Source of the DNA: a virus | Direction: 5' to 3' (one strand) | Virus record (IMG/VR): IMGVR_UViG_3300042391_000796 | Coordinates: 1 to 40,868 of that record | Length of the DNA stretch: 40,868 bases | Shown here: piece after piece, positions 1-7,588 of the stretch | Position numbering within the stretch: position 1 is the first letter of the stretch | How the letters are laid out: the number at the start of each line of letters is the position of its first letter | Notes under the pieces: model-generated | Seen by the model: the letters and a program-made list of their open reading frames with translations, nothing else | The model's database searches: none | What the model was told of the DNA's origin: nothing | Made by a program: the position numbers and the translations under genes

Positions 1-704
1 TACCTATCAGTTCTTGCAGAATTTTCTTCAGTTGAAATAGATTTATCCACAACTTCTTCGACTTCTTTGATTTCTTCGGCTTTTGCAAGATTCAGGTATC
101 TGTTTTTGGCTCCGGCTGCGGCAAGACGTCCCTTTTCATTTTCTGATAAAACTTCCACACCGGACACTTCTCTAACGTGTGCAAAAGATTTACGAATCAG
201 CAATCTCATGTCGGATAAATTTACCCAATGAAGATTAGCGCTGTAATTGCAGAAAAGTTTTATCAATTCATGACATGTCTCGTCTTCCCATGATTCAATC
301 CCTGATTCAATATCTTCTTTTTCAATAAGGTGTTGAGCAGGATATGGAGACTGACCAAAGTCGTTGTAATAGAACTTTAGCCCTAGCAGTACTGCCGGGG
401 GAAACTTTCTATAAATCTCCCACTCGATTGCACCAAAACTTTTTGACTCTTTAATGTTGCACGGGGAGCAAAGAAAGCCACGAGCAAGACCCGTTTCATG
501 GCAATGGTCCAAAACAAGTTTTTCCCCGTCTCTGCCGCACATTGCGCACATACTGTTTTGCCATGTATGTAGGTGCCTGTAACCGTCGTAGTTTTCGAGC
601 GTTTTGGCTTCATTGCTTGTGCGACTGTCGTCTCTTATCCATATGAGGTAAGCAGGCTTTGGACGCTTGTGGAATGGGATGTGGTTTACTGTTCTTATTG
701 CCAT
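1..704 (-). CDS. Recombination endonuclease VII-like nuclease (3' end cut by window edge)
   Basis: I read an open frame from an ATG at 704-702 down to base 1 with no stop, so about 234 residues are present and the C-terminus lies outside the window. The protein begins MAIRTVNHIP. At residues 53-83 it has the endonuclease VII signature: CxxC (C53, C56), a DHCH catalytic block (D66, H67, H69), and a second CxxCN (C79, C82, N83). In T4 endonuclease VII the four cysteines bind zinc and the D-H...H...N set is the His-Me finger active site that resolves branched DNA before packaging. The family assignment is firm. Whether this copy resolves junctions or only nicks is unknown. The remaining ~150 residues match nothing I recognise. 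The ribosome-binding site is weak (AGAGA upstream). Confidence 0.82.
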   Translation of the reverse strand, partial: MAIRTVNHIPFHKRPKPAYLIWIRDDSRTSNEAKTLENYDGYRHLHTWQNSMCAMCGRDGEKLVLDHCHETGLARGFLCSPCNIKESKSFGAIEWEIYRKFPPAVLLGLKFYYNDFGQSPYPAQHLIEKEDIESGIESWEDETCHELIKLFCNYSANLHWVNLSDMRLLIRKSFAHVREVSGVEVLSENEKGRLAAAGAKNRYLNLAKAEEIKEVEEVVDKSISTEENSARTDR

Positions 705-717
705 TGTTGTCTCTTGT

Positions 718-1020
718 CTATCGGTTTAGGTTTGTGTTTTCCATTATTAACTTTGGCGGGATTGGAAGTCCCCCAGCGTTCATTCTTAGCCATGTTTTTT
801 CGCTAACCACCTCGTACGTCCATGCGTCCTGAGTAAAGCCGTGGTTGGCAGGGTGAGGTCGTCTGTCGATTAGGGACTTCAGGATTGCTCGCTCTTTAGT
901 TTCTTCGATTGTTACAAACCATCTTTCGGACGGGTCAGATGTATGCCATATGACGTAGACAACATCGCTCTCGTTTCCTGATTGCGTAAATTTACCTATG
1001 GTTCCTTTATTGCTTGGCAT
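718..1020 (-). CDS. Hypothetical protein, 100 aa
   Basis: A complete frame with a good Shine-Dalgarno (AAGGA, four bases before the ATG). The sequence starts MPSNKGTIGK and has mixed composition with no signal peptide, membrane segment or known motif. A central segment (VVYVIWHTSDPSERWFV) looks like beta strands of a small globular domain. It sits between the tRNA gene and the endonuclease VII gene, both read the same way, with only 13 bases to the latter, so co-transcription is likely. I do not recognise it. Confidence 0.7.
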   Translation of the reverse strand: MPSNKGTIGKFTQSGNESDVVYVIWHTSDPSERWFVTIEETKERAILKSLIDRRPHPANHGFTQDAWTYEVVSEKTWLRMNAGGLPIPPKLIMENTNLNR

Positions 1021-1035
1021 CTTTTCCTTTCATAG

Positions 1036-1108
1036 TGGGCTAGATGGGAATTGAACCCACGACCAACACCTTATAAGAGTGCTGCTCTTACCACTGAGCT
1101 ACTAGCCC
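1036..1108 (-). tRNA. tRNA-Ile (anticodon UAU)
   Basis: On the minus strand a 73-nt cloverleaf folds completely. The acceptor GGGCTAG pairs with CTAGCCC and leaves discriminator A. The D stem is GCTC/GAGC with loop AGTGGTAA. The anticodon stem is GCACT/GGTGT (two G-U pairs) around loop CTTATAA. The T stem is GTGGG/CCCAT around TTCAATT. Loop positions 34-36 read TAT, so the tRNA would decode AUA. The 3' CCA is not encoded. It lies between small genes of the same strand. Confidence 0.93.
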
Positions 1109-1114
1109 TAGTGA

Positions 1115-1453
1115 TTATGGGTATATTCGCCATGTTGCGTTTGTTTCCGGGTCGCTATTGCCATCCCAGTACGTTGGTATTTCTCCAAGGATATCTGCAG
1201 CCTTGCGAATGTCCTCATCCATCTCTGGAAGTTTAATGTCTAGGTCTGTAAGCCACCCAGCCGCAAAATAATCTTCTGACCTTGCCGACATTACTTCTGG
1301 CATCCAAATTTTAAGAATCTTTTTTAATTCCGTAGCTTCTATTTTTGCTTTCACAAGCCTGTCTTCAAGAATGTGGCAGTGCTCAATCCAGAACCTGAGA
1401 GCCTTGCGTTCTTCTTCTCTTTTTTTCTCAGGAGGGAGGTCTGGCATTTCCAT
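1115..1453 (-). CDS. Hypothetical protein, 112 aa, N-terminal coiled coil
   Basis: Starts MEMPDLPPEKKREEERKALR. Residues 8-48 are strongly charged with regularly spaced hydrophobics and should form a long helix or coiled coil; the rest is acidic and ends in a Trp-rich tail. There is no catalytic motif, signal peptide or membrane segment. The stop lies six bases before the 5' end of the tRNA gene, and the next gene upstream ends at 1456, so these genes are tightly packed and probably share a transcript. Function unknown. Confidence 0.72.
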   Translation of the reverse strand: MEMPDLPPEKKREEERKALRFWIEHCHILEDRLVKAKIEATELKKILKIWMPEVMSARSEDYFAAGWLTDLDIKLPEMDEDIRKAADILGEIPTYWDGNSDPETNATWRIYP

Positions 1454-1455
1454 TG

Positions 1456-1917
1456 TTATGTTTCCAAATCGTATTCAGGATTGATTAATAGGTCTTGTAC
1501 GTCGTTGGCCATTAACAAGAACCCACGGGCCGGATTGTCTGCCCCGCCAAGTGGTTTCTTGGTTGACTCATTGAACTTTTTATTGTTCATGCGAAGATAC
1601 CGCTTTAATCTGCTGGTGTCAACCATGACAAAAGAACCATCTAGGGCGAATACGTAAACCCACCACTTTGCTGTTGTTACGTTTATCCCGCTAGGAACCC
1701 ATATCGGATTACCGTCGCTGTCTTTGATTGCCTTAGGGTTTTGATTGGTTTCTACAACCATCCGCCCGTTTCTGTACCTGTCAGTTTTGACTTCAAAGCT
1801 TCCAGCAGATAAGGAATCAAGAAACCCCGTGACTAGGTCTTCTCCTTGGTGCCCAAACGACAGGTCTTTTTTGAAGTCAATCGTCCTCTGGGGTAGGTCG
1901 TATTCTTTCCTAGTCAT
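1456..1917 (-). CDS. PD-(D/E)XK nuclease-like protein
   Basis: From an ATG at 1917 the protein is 153 aa and starts MTRKEYDLPQ. This overlaps the upstream gene by 8 bases; an earlier ATG at 1971 would add 18 residues but overlap by 62 bases. The segment GHQGEDLVTGFLDSL followed by SFEVKTDRYRNGRMVVE resembles a restriction-endonuclease fold core: a helix with a conserved Glu, then a strand ending in E-V-K, then a polar strand. In PD-(D/E)XK enzymes the E-x-K pair binds metal and activates water. Holliday-junction resolvases and phage exonucleases share this core, so the exact activity cannot be set. The C-terminal half is basic and could contact DNA. Confidence 0.6.
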   Translation of the reverse strand: MTRKEYDLPQRTIDFKKDLSFGHQGEDLVTGFLDSLSAGSFEVKTDRYRNGRMVVETNQNPKAIKDSDGNPIWVPSGINVTTAKWWVYVFALDGSFVMVDTSRLKRYLRMNNKKFNESTKKPLGGADNPARGFLLMANDVQDLLINPEYDLET

Positions 1918-2125
1918 CAAGGCCGGTATTTCCGGAACGCTTATTTCCGCGGAAATACTTGGACAATTCATCCCCGTCGATGACTATCTCTCGGGGTTTC
2001 ATATTCTCCATAGAGTTTCTTATCTCAAGGAGGCGGTCTATAACGCTTTCGGCTGAAACTCTAAAAAAATTGTCATAAGAGTACAGTTCTGATAGTTCTG
2101 TTAAAAAACGGTCTAATTCTTCCAT
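1910..2125 (-). CDS. Hypothetical protein, 71 aa
   Basis: A helical, acidic protein (MEELDRFLTELSELY...). I chose the ATG at 2125. A TTG at 2188 in the same frame would give 92 aa, but those extra codons overlap the inverted repeat and possible promoter elements of the divergent region. No domain is recognised. It is the first gene of the leftward run 2125-1 and overlaps the nuclease-like gene downstream by 8 bases, suggesting translational coupling. Confidence 0.6.
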   Translation of the reverse strand: MEELDRFLTELSELYSYDNFFRVSAESVIDRLLEIRNSMENMKPREIVIDGDELSKYFRGNKRSGNTGLDD

Positions 2126-2254
2126 GGACCGTATCCTACCAATAAAACTTGTTATTACAAGTCCCAAATAAAGATGTGAATATTTCAAGCCTGGGGTTGC
2201 GTTGTCAATAGATGGCGTATATGTTTATGTCAACCTAGAAAAGAGAGGTTTTAA
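2126..2254. promoter_or_regulatory. Divergent promoter/operator region
   Basis: This 129-base gap separates leftward genes from the rightward gene at 2255. It contains a perfect 6-bp inverted repeat, ACTTGT-tatt-ACAAGT (2147-2162), of the size of a dimeric repressor site. On the minus strand there are two TTGACA-like -35 hexamers (around 2231-2236 and 2208-2213). On the plus strand there is a TTGTCA and an AT-rich stretch before an AGAGAGG ribosome-binding site. No -10 hexamer is close to consensus, so exact promoter positions are uncertain. Confidence 0.45.
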
Positions 2255-2458
2255 ATGTCAGAGTACGACACTCTAAAAAAACGCGGACTTGTTCGTGGAC
2301 GACCACGGCTTTCTGAAGAAGAAAAACAAAGCAGAAAAGAACTAACAGGAAAACGTCAAGAAGCAAGACGCAGGGCTTCACTCGTTCTTCAACATCGCTA
2401 CGCCGATGAGTACGTTGACATTTTTGAAGACGAACTTAAAGCTCTTCTGAAGAAGTAG
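2255..2458 (+). CDS. Small basic protein, 67 aa, AT-hook-like motif
   Basis: Starts MSEYDTLKKRGLVRGRPRLS after a good Shine-Dalgarno (AGAGAGG). Residues 14-18 (RGRPR) match the core of an AT-hook, which binds the minor groove of AT-rich DNA. The following ~25 residues are rich in Lys, Arg and Glu and should form a long helix; the C-terminus is acidic then basic. It is the only rightward gene in the left 8 kb and starts next to an inverted repeat, which fits a small DNA-binding regulator, but this is inference. Its tail overlaps the convergent gene by 23 bases. Confidence 0.68.
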   Translation: MSEYDTLKKRGLVRGRPRLSEEEKQSRKELTGKRQEARRRASLVLQHRYADEYVDIFEDELKALLKK

Positions 2459-2669
2459 CCTCTTTCGACTCTTCTTCCATGTACTCTTTTGGGTCTATTT
2501 TTAGAGACTCATCAGAAATTGCTTGATGGTCTTTTGGTTTATTGTTTTTATTTTCAGCAACGACGACCATGTCCATCAGGTCGTTGTTCTGCGAGAAAAA
2601 ACCATGAGTCCCTATTTTCATAGCGGCTAATGCCTTTTCTGGGTTTTTGCTATCAAATGGAAGTGTCAT
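2436..2669 (-). CDS. Hypothetical acidic protein, 77 aa
   Basis: I chose the ATG at 2669, preceded by GGTGA at a five-base distance. A GTG at 2678 would add three residues and overlap the upstream small gene. The protein (MTLPFDSKNPEKALAAMKIG...) has a Glu/Ser-rich tail and no recognised domain. Its 3' end overlaps the convergent gene at 2255-2458. It lies directly downstream of the 56-aa gene and is probably on the same transcript. Confidence 0.6.
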   Translation of the reverse strand: MTLPFDSKNPEKALAAMKIGTHGFFSQNNDLMDMVVVAENKNNKPKDHQAISDESLKIDPKEYMEEESKEATSSEEL

Positions 2670-2670
2670 A

Positions 2671-2841
2671 TCAGTCACCGTACTCCGTAAACTTCTTCGG
2701 GCGTTGTTTCTTTTTTCTTCTCTGCCCTAGGGATTGGTTTTGGGCCCATGTGTCATAGTCTTCCGGTATACCGGGATTTAATATAACGTACCTTTGGTAC
2801 TTTTCGAAGAGTTCGTCTTCTTCAGGTTCGTAACCAGCCAT
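2671..2841 (-). CDS. Hypothetical small protein, 56 aa
   Basis: A short frame found by reading the gap between its neighbours: ATG at 2841-2839, TGA at 2673-2671. It starts MAGYEPEEDELFEKYQRYVI and ends with a very basic stretch (RRKKKQRPKK) before an acidic tip. The acidic N-terminus and basic C-terminus suggest a small nucleic-acid or protein adaptor, but no family is recognised. Its stop lies next to the start of the following gene and its start is 9 bases past the preceding stop, as expected of a real gene in a packed phage operon. Confidence 0.62.
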   Translation of the reverse strand: MAGYEPEEDELFEKYQRYVILNPGIPEDYDTWAQNQSLGQRRKKKQRPKKFTEYGD

Positions 2842-2850
2842 GATTGACAC

Positions 2851-3981
2851 TCACTCACCGTTTTCTTCCCATGGCTTATTGCCTTGGGAACCGCCCAATG
2901 CGGTCTCTATGTCTTTGCGGAGTTCAGCGTTCATTACAAACCTCTCAAATGCCGTATCCGGGTGAAGGTAAGCAGACATACCTTCTGCAAACATTTCAAA
3001 CATGCTTGAATGGGCATATCTGGTTATAGTTCTTGGGGAGTTAGGTGTTTCAGAAAACTCTTTGTCCAAATTCGTCATCATTGTTGAATCGGACATGTAC
3101 TTTTCTGCAATTCTAAATAACGCAGCGTTGTTTTTGTCTTTAAGACTTTTTTGTCTTTTTACTCTTTCAGAATCATTGAGAGCATCAGCAATAAGGTGAT
3201 GAGACCATTCGTGTCGTATCTGTCCGTTTATTGATGGGTCCATCACGGGGTCTCCCATTTTGGGAACAGAGGCACGGCTCGTCATTGCCGTACTGTCCGG
3301 CGTATCGCCATTTGTATATATAGAATTTATTACTGATGGCATGAACGAAATACTGGTAAGGAATGCGTCTGATACGACCCCGACATTTCCAGTATTTTGG
3401 GATGGGTCTTCTTGCTTGCCGTCTATTTTGGAAATAGTTGCCCGTTCTGCACTATCTGTTTTTGCAACAATTATAGGGAACCCGTATTTCTTAACTGCCC
3501 ATTTAAATTTTGGAGATTCTTCAATCGCTGATTTAACGATGTCTTTAATTCGCGAAACAGTCTTTTCGGAAAAGTCAACACTGTTTTCTGGCAGGGAAAC
3601 CCATTTGTCGAATTCGGTTTTAAATTTGCTTTCAGACTCTTCACTCATTGAGTCGATACGGTTTGACTTCTTCCATATTTCAAAGTACTGCTCTGGTGAC
3701 GTTGGGGTAGCCATGTCGATAATGCTTTGTATGTCGGCCCCAGAAGAAGAAAAGGGTTCATCTGGAATCTTGTCTTCCATGTCCCTGATATAGGCGTCTT
3801 CCATTTTTTCCGATAGAGCCTTAATCTCGGTTCTATGGGGCTTTTCGATTCTGTTCGGTCCAGCAACTCTGTCGGATAAATACTTCCTCTTTACAGGGCC
3901 AGAGCCTGCGGCTTCCCTAAGGCCTTCTTGGCTGGGCCAGGGTTTGCGTCTTGACGCGCCGTCTTCGGATGTGTTTTCCAT
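2851..3981 (-). CDS. Zincin-like metallopeptidase-fold protein, 376 aa
   Basis: Residues 257-262 read HEWSHH, fitting the HExxH zinc-binding motif (H257, E258 as general base, H261). A conserved-looking segment around 325-340 (SMFEMFAEGMSAYLHPD) can supply a third Glu ligand (E329 or E333). This is the layout of gluzincin or lethal-factor-like peptidases. The N-terminal ~90 residues are disordered and charged and include FSSSG at 77-81, close to the R-L-S-S-G motif of the giant proteins. No signal peptide or membrane segment is seen, so the protein is cytoplasmic or packaged. The substrate is unknown. Zincins recur in phage 'polyvalent' proteins. Confidence 0.72.
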   Translation of the reverse strand: MENTSEDGASRRKPWPSQEGLREAAGSGPVKRKYLSDRVAGPNRIEKPHRTEIKALSEKMEDAYIRDMEDKIPDEPFSSSGADIQSIIDMATPTSPEQYFEIWKKSNRIDSMSEESESKFKTEFDKWVSLPENSVDFSEKTVSRIKDIVKSAIEESPKFKWAVKKYGFPIIVAKTDSAERATISKIDGKQEDPSQNTGNVGVVSDAFLTSISFMPSVINSIYTNGDTPDSTAMTSRASVPKMGDPVMDPSINGQIRHEWSHHLIADALNDSERVKRQKSLKDKNNAALFRIAEKYMSDSTMMTNLDKEFSETPNSPRTITRYAHSSMFEMFAEGMSAYLHPDTAFERFVMNAELRKDIETALGGSQGNKPWEENGE

Positions 3982-4021
3982 AAAAGATATTCTACTTTTA
4001 GCCCTGGTAAGGCCAGTGCAA

Positions 4022-4369
4022 CTAGTTGTTGCGTTGCTTTCTCGTTTTAGGATTATGTTCTTTTAAGCGTGTGTTACAAGCAAGACATATCTCTGCCCAG
4101 GGATAAAATCTTCTCGAATTAAGAGGGTGCACGCAGTCCAAAGCTTCCGCTGCGGTCTTGTTGAGGGAGTCGCGAATCCATGAGGAGAGTGTTGTTCCTG
4201 ATTTTTCAGCGGCACTCTTCCATCTATCACGGTCATATTCGGACGCCCTGATTAATACTTGCTTGTCAACAGTTTCCCCGTTGGACGTAGCGGGGTTAGC
4301 AATAGCCATGTCTTTGTTGTCTTCCATGACTCTGTCTATGGCTTCTCTGATTTCTTTATCTTTTGCCAT
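4022..4369 (-). CDS. Ribbon-helix-helix DNA-binding protein with C-terminal Cys/His segment
   Basis: Residues ~35-75 (KQVLIRASEYDRDRWKSAAE then SGTTLSSWIRDSLNKTAAE) match the beta-strand, helix, turn, helix pattern of RHH proteins of the MobC/CopG type: 'R-a-s-e-.-.-r.kwk.aA...G.tlS.wiR..L'. These proteins dimerise and insert a ribbon into the major groove. The C-terminal ~35 residues contain C-x-H and C-x2-C, a possible small zinc-binding element. The stop lies close to the next leftward gene and the start is 2 bases after the preceding stop. It may autoregulate the operon or act at a DNA end; this is inference. Confidence 0.7.
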   Translation of the reverse strand: MAKDKEIREAIDRVMEDNKDMAIANPATSNGETVDKQVLIRASEYDRDRWKSAAEKSGTTLSSWIRDSLNKTAAEALDCVHPLNSRRFYPWAEICLACNTRLKEHNPKTRKQRNN

Positions 4370-4371
4370 TA

Positions 4372-5025
4372 CTATTCTCGATTCTCGATAGAGAGGATTT
4401 CGGTCTCCTCTTCTTCGTCCTCTATTTCTACTACATCAGCGTCGATAATTTCCCCACCTCTAAGTAGTTGCCTAATCATCTCTGGCGGGAGTATTCCTGA
4501 AGCACCCATAAGTTCAAGCAGTTTCCTTGCTTCTGACTCTGGGTCGAACTTTTCTATCTCACCCTTTGCTGTAGCCCCAGCCAGGGTTACTCTTACTGGG
4601 TCAGAACTGGACATGCTGGCATCCATCTGCACGTTGAGGTTAACTTGGTCCATTCCGAGAAGCTTTGTTCTTCTATCCATGATGGACAAAACCTGCTGAA
4701 TCGCCTTCATGTCGGGTTCCACTGACACCTCTGAGCCGTCATCCATTCGGACTTTACGGTGTTGAGTCAGTGGCCAGATTGCTTGCTGAAGATTGTCGAG
4801 CCTTTCAAGCTCCATTCTTAAAACTTCTGGATAGGCAAGCATTGCCTCTTTGTTTAGTTTTTCCAGTTGCCTTTTAACAGCGTTGGAGACTACGCCTGAG
4901 CTGACGCCAAAGCGTCTTGCTATTTCCTGTATGGAGGTTCCCGCTTGTCGCATTTTGAATATGCGGGCATCCCTTTCGGAAAGGAATTCTCTAGTTACAG
5001 GCTTATTGCCTCTATCTTCTGCCAT
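4372..5025 (-). CDS. HTH protein, possible terminase small subunit
   Basis: Residues ~17-56 form a clear helix-turn-helix (RDARIFKMRQAGTSIQEIAR, then RFGVSSGVVSNAVKRQLEKL). After it comes a helical segment with ELERLDNLQQAIWPLTQ and later VLSIMDRRTKLLGMDQ. The 'E..RLD.l..a.w' and 'i..RR.kLLG.d' pair is common in small terminase subunits of actinobacterial phages, where the HTH recognises the packaging site. The last 20 residues are very acidic. The large terminase is not in the window and the gene sits by the primase, so a transcription regulator is the alternative. Confidence in DNA binding is high, in the terminase role moderate. Confidence 0.68.
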   Translation of the reverse strand: MAEDRGNKPVTREFLSERDARIFKMRQAGTSIQEIARRFGVSSGVVSNAVKRQLEKLNKEAMLAYPEVLRMELERLDNLQQAIWPLTQHRKVRMDDGSEVSVEPDMKAIQQVLSIMDRRTKLLGMDQVNLNVQMDASMSSSDPVRVTLAGATAKGEIEKFDPESEARKLLELMGASGILPPEMIRQLLRGGEIIDADVVEIEDEEEETEILSIENRE

Positions 5026-5038
5026 TGGGTGCGCCTAT

Positions 5039-6805
5039 TCACTTTTGCTCTCCTGAAACCTTAGCAAATTCAATGACCTGAAACGGGAATTCCTTGCCAC
5101 GAGTGATTTTAGTTGGCCAATGTCGCTCATCACGCGCACCTCTAAAGTGTCTAACGTCGTAAACATAAGGCATTGAGGCGGTTAGGTCCGGAGTTAGAGA
5201 GATACCGAATTCTGGCCAACGAGACCATACAGCGGAACCAAATGGACGCAAGTCTCTGGTCGACATACTGCTTCCAAGTGGGGCGTGATGCTCTAACCAC
5301 AGAGCGCAACCGTATGTTGTTCTGATGTAGTCAAGATACTTTGCTACTTCGACCGCTACGGATTCCGACGTTCGGCCACCCGGGTCTACAAAAGCCTTAT
5401 ACAGTGGTCCCAAGACGATTAGTTGTGGATTTGTTTTTTCAATATGCTCTTCAATAATCAGCCTGTCTGATGCCTTGAGTAGGTCAAGTCCATCAGGCTT
5501 GATAACGACACTTCCAGTAGGAGCAGTAACCCTGCGGTGCATTTTTGCCCTATTGGCTGCCGCTGCACCTATGGCCCTTGACGTTCTGCGAATAATTCTT
5601 TCTGGGTTTTCAAGGTCGATAGTAAGTGTTCGTACTTGGTCCATTGGCTGATATGTGAATGGATGAATCCCCCACATACAGCAAATAGCTATCTGCCTAG
5701 CAAGCATTGTTTTTCCAACACCTTCGGCCGCAACAACAATAACTCTTTCACCCTTTTCTAGAAGACCAGGAATAATCCATTCGTAAGTGTCGTCGTCGGT
5801 TTCGGCAAGAAAACTCTGCCATTCAACCAATCGACCAGGGTCAGGTGCTTCGTCTGATGAAAACGAACTAATAATAGTTGAGGCCTTAACTAGCTTCTGA
5901 AGAGTGTTTAATTCGTCGTTGGCTAATATTTTTGAGATTCTGTCAAGGGTGTCCTGCCCTTTATCTTTTTCTTTTTCTATTACTTCTTCTACTTCTTGAA
6001 TCTCTTCAACGAAATCGGAAGGTTCAAAGTATTCAAGCTCGTCTAGTGAGTACCCAGCCCGCAAGTGGTCAGTGACGTCTTTTTCGTGAGGACTAATAAA
6101 TATTGTGGCAGTACAGCCCGCCTTGCGGAGTTGTTCACAAACATTAATGGCGTGTGCCTTGCCGACCGAATCGTTGTCAGCGACAATTTCCACAGTAGCG
6201 CCGGCGAGAGACTCGGTATTTATTTCCAGCCACTTACCAGCACCACCTGGAGCAGTAGTAGCGACAATCCCCATGTCCATGAGTGTGTCTGCATCTTTTT
6301 CGCCTTCCACAAGCCAGATTGGGACATTGGCTTCTTTGGCCTGAATAACGTATGGAAGATTGTAAAGAATCTTTGGTGTATCACCGAGGGAATAAACCCA
6401 ATCGCCGTTGTCCAGTGGTTTGCGCTGTCTGAAAGTTTTTACTCCCCACTGGTTTACATACCTGAGTTTTTGGAACAGCAACGTTCCGCTTTCATCGAGG
6501 TAGTCGTACTCTTTAACCAGTGTTAGTTTTTCTTTTTCTTGTGGGCGTTCTTTCTTCTCTATTTTTACAGGGTATAGGTCTGACGGCTTTAGCCCTACGG
6601 ATGAACAAATTTTATCCACTCCGCAGCCGTTGCCCCTATGGCAGTGAACCAAAACTGTTCCATTACTATCTTCGGCGACGGACAGTGATGGGTTTTTGTC
6701 ATCATCCCTGCATGGGCATCTTGCTTCCCATCCGGAAGAAGAAGGCCTAACGCCGACCAGGCGAGATAGCAGTTCTTCTGTGTGTTTAAACTTTGGTTGT
6801 GTCAC
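5039..6805 (-). CDS. Primase-helicase (zinc-ribbon, TOPRIM and RecA-like ATPase)
   Basis: A 588-aa replication protein. Residues 26-75 form a DnaG-type zinc module (C30, C32, C55, C61 candidates, with H54/H56). A TOPRIM domain follows at ~160-250 with its acidic residues: WLVEGEKDADTL (E168, E170), ADND (D210, D212). A Glu/Lys-rich linker (~265-300) leads to a RecA-fold ATPase with Walker A AAEGVGKT (360-367), Walker B-like LIVLGP (462-467) and a downstream EHH (505-507). Proteins of this layout make RNA primers and unwind the fork for phage replication. The GTG start at 6805 overlaps the WhiB-like gene's stop by four bases (GTGA), so translation is probably coupled. Assignment is firm; helicase versus loader activity is less so. 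Confidence 0.88.
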   Translation of the reverse strand: MTQPKFKHTEELLSRLVGVRPSSSGWEARCPCRDDDKNPSLSVAEDSNGTVLVHCHRGNGCGVDKICSSVGLKPSDLYPVKIEKKERPQEKEKLTLVKEYDYLDESGTLLFQKLRYVNQWGVKTFRQRKPLDNGDWVYSLGDTPKILYNLPYVIQAKEANVPIWLVEGEKDADTLMDMGIVATTAPGGAGKWLEINTESLAGATVEIVADNDSVGKAHAINVCEQLRKAGCTATIFISPHEKDVTDHLRAGYSLDELEYFEPSDFVEEIQEVEEVIEKEKDKGQDTLDRISKILANDELNTLQKLVKASTIISSFSSDEAPDPGRLVEWQSFLAETDDDTYEWIIPGLLEKGERVIVVAAEGVGKTMLARQIAICCMWGIHPFTYQPMDQVRTLTIDLENPERIIRRTSRAIGAAAANRAKMHRRVTAPTGSVVIKPDGLDLLKASDRLIIEEHIEKTNPQLIVLGPLYKAFVDPGGRTSESVAVEVAKYLDYIRTTYGCALWLEHHAPLGSSMSTRDLRPFGSAVWSRWPEFGISLTPDLTASMPYVYDVRHFRGARDERHWPTKITRGKEFPFQVIEFAKVSGEQK

Positions 6806-7161
6806 TGCGCATCCATATCACGCCAACCGGTGAAGTCTCCGTTTGCATTTCTAGTACCTATTCCTGGGAAAAATATACGAGCATCTCTTGAGAGTCTGAT
6901 GCTTCTTGCCGCTCTGAGTTTTGCTCTCTGCAGTTCGGTCCTGCCTCCCCATATCCCGTATGGTTCGTGACGGAGTGAATACTCGAGACAGTGTTGTGTT
7001 TGTTCACAGTCTTTGCAAATGATTAATGCCTGCGCAGTATTGCGCTCATTTGCTTTGCGTTCTTCCCTTGTTGGTGAAGCACCAAAAACCGGAAACCACA
7101 TGTTGGTGTCTTGGCCTTTGCATCTACCATCTCGTGGAGCTTCATCAAATTTGTCGGCCAT
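6802..7161 (-). CDS. whiB: WhiB-like iron-sulfur transcription regulator
   Basis: At 119 aa it has the WhiB family pattern: four cysteines C14, C49, C52 and C58 (C...CxxCx5C) that bind a [4Fe-4S] cluster, then PYGIWGG (67-73), the family turn, followed by a basic C-terminal region for DNA or sigma-factor contact. WhiB proteins act with the host principal sigma factor and are limited to Actinobacteria and their phages; in phage TM4, WhiBTM4 represses the host whiB2. There is a strong Shine-Dalgarno (GGAGG, five bases before the ATG) and a four-base overlap with the primase-helicase, suggesting a coupled pair. This gene is the main evidence for the host phylum. Confidence 0.92.
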   Translation of the reverse strand: MADKFDEAPRDGRCKGQDTNMWFPVFGASPTREERKANERNTAQALIICKDCEQTQHCLEYSLRHEPYGIWGGRTELQRAKLRAARSIRLSRDARIFFPGIGTRNANGDFTGWRDMDAQ

Positions 7162-7179
7162 TCATTCCTCCGGTGCGGT

Positions 7180-7581
7180 TTACGATTTGGTTATCCTACC
7201 TACGTCAAGAGAAGAAAGAAATACCGTTGCGTACTGAATTTTTAATTCTTGATTTTCAAAAGCAGAAACAACATCTACTGAATCAAGAGAGACATTAAAT
7301 TTTGCAGCGATGGAAGCCTTGATGCTATTTATGCGAAATTCTTCAGAGGATGAATCTTCTTCAATGTAGGAAGTTCCAGAACCAAGTTGCAGCATTTGTT
7401 TGCCCATATTTACCGACTTGAAACACCAAGCGCATGCCAATGCCTTTGTCGATGCTTTTCTTGGTCTTGTTTCAACATGTCCACAGGAAAGCAAGTGTTC
7501 GTACGAGACATAGCCCCATGCGCCGACCTTTTTTACAGAGATGACTTTTTTGCGCGGTGATTTACGGTGTTCCGTAGTCAC
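7180..7581 (-). CDS. Small zinc-ribbon-like protein, 133 aa
   Basis: It starts at a GTG (7581), seven bases after the upstream stop, with AGG upstream. Residues ~25-55 contain LSCGH...ACAWC, a C-x-H plus C-x2-C arrangement that could bind one zinc; the N-terminus is basic (RKSPRKKVISVKK). The C-terminal half is helical with no motif. Small proteins with 'l.CGH...CxxC' are frequent in actinobacterial phages near replication genes. The role is unknown; binding nucleic acid is plausible. Confidence 0.65.
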   Translation of the reverse strand: MTTEHRKSPRKKVISVKKVGAWGYVSYEHLLSCGHVETRPRKASTKALACAWCFKSVNMGKQMLQLGSGTSYIEEDSSSEEFRINSIKASIAAKFNVSLDSVDVVSAFENQELKIQYATVFLSSLDVGRITKS

Positions 7582-7588
7582 GTTAAGC

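Noticed and set aside
383-613. Separate 76-aa minus-strand gene
   Set aside because: It is out of frame with the endonuclease VII frame, which runs through the same bases, keeps all catalytic residues and stays open to the window edge.
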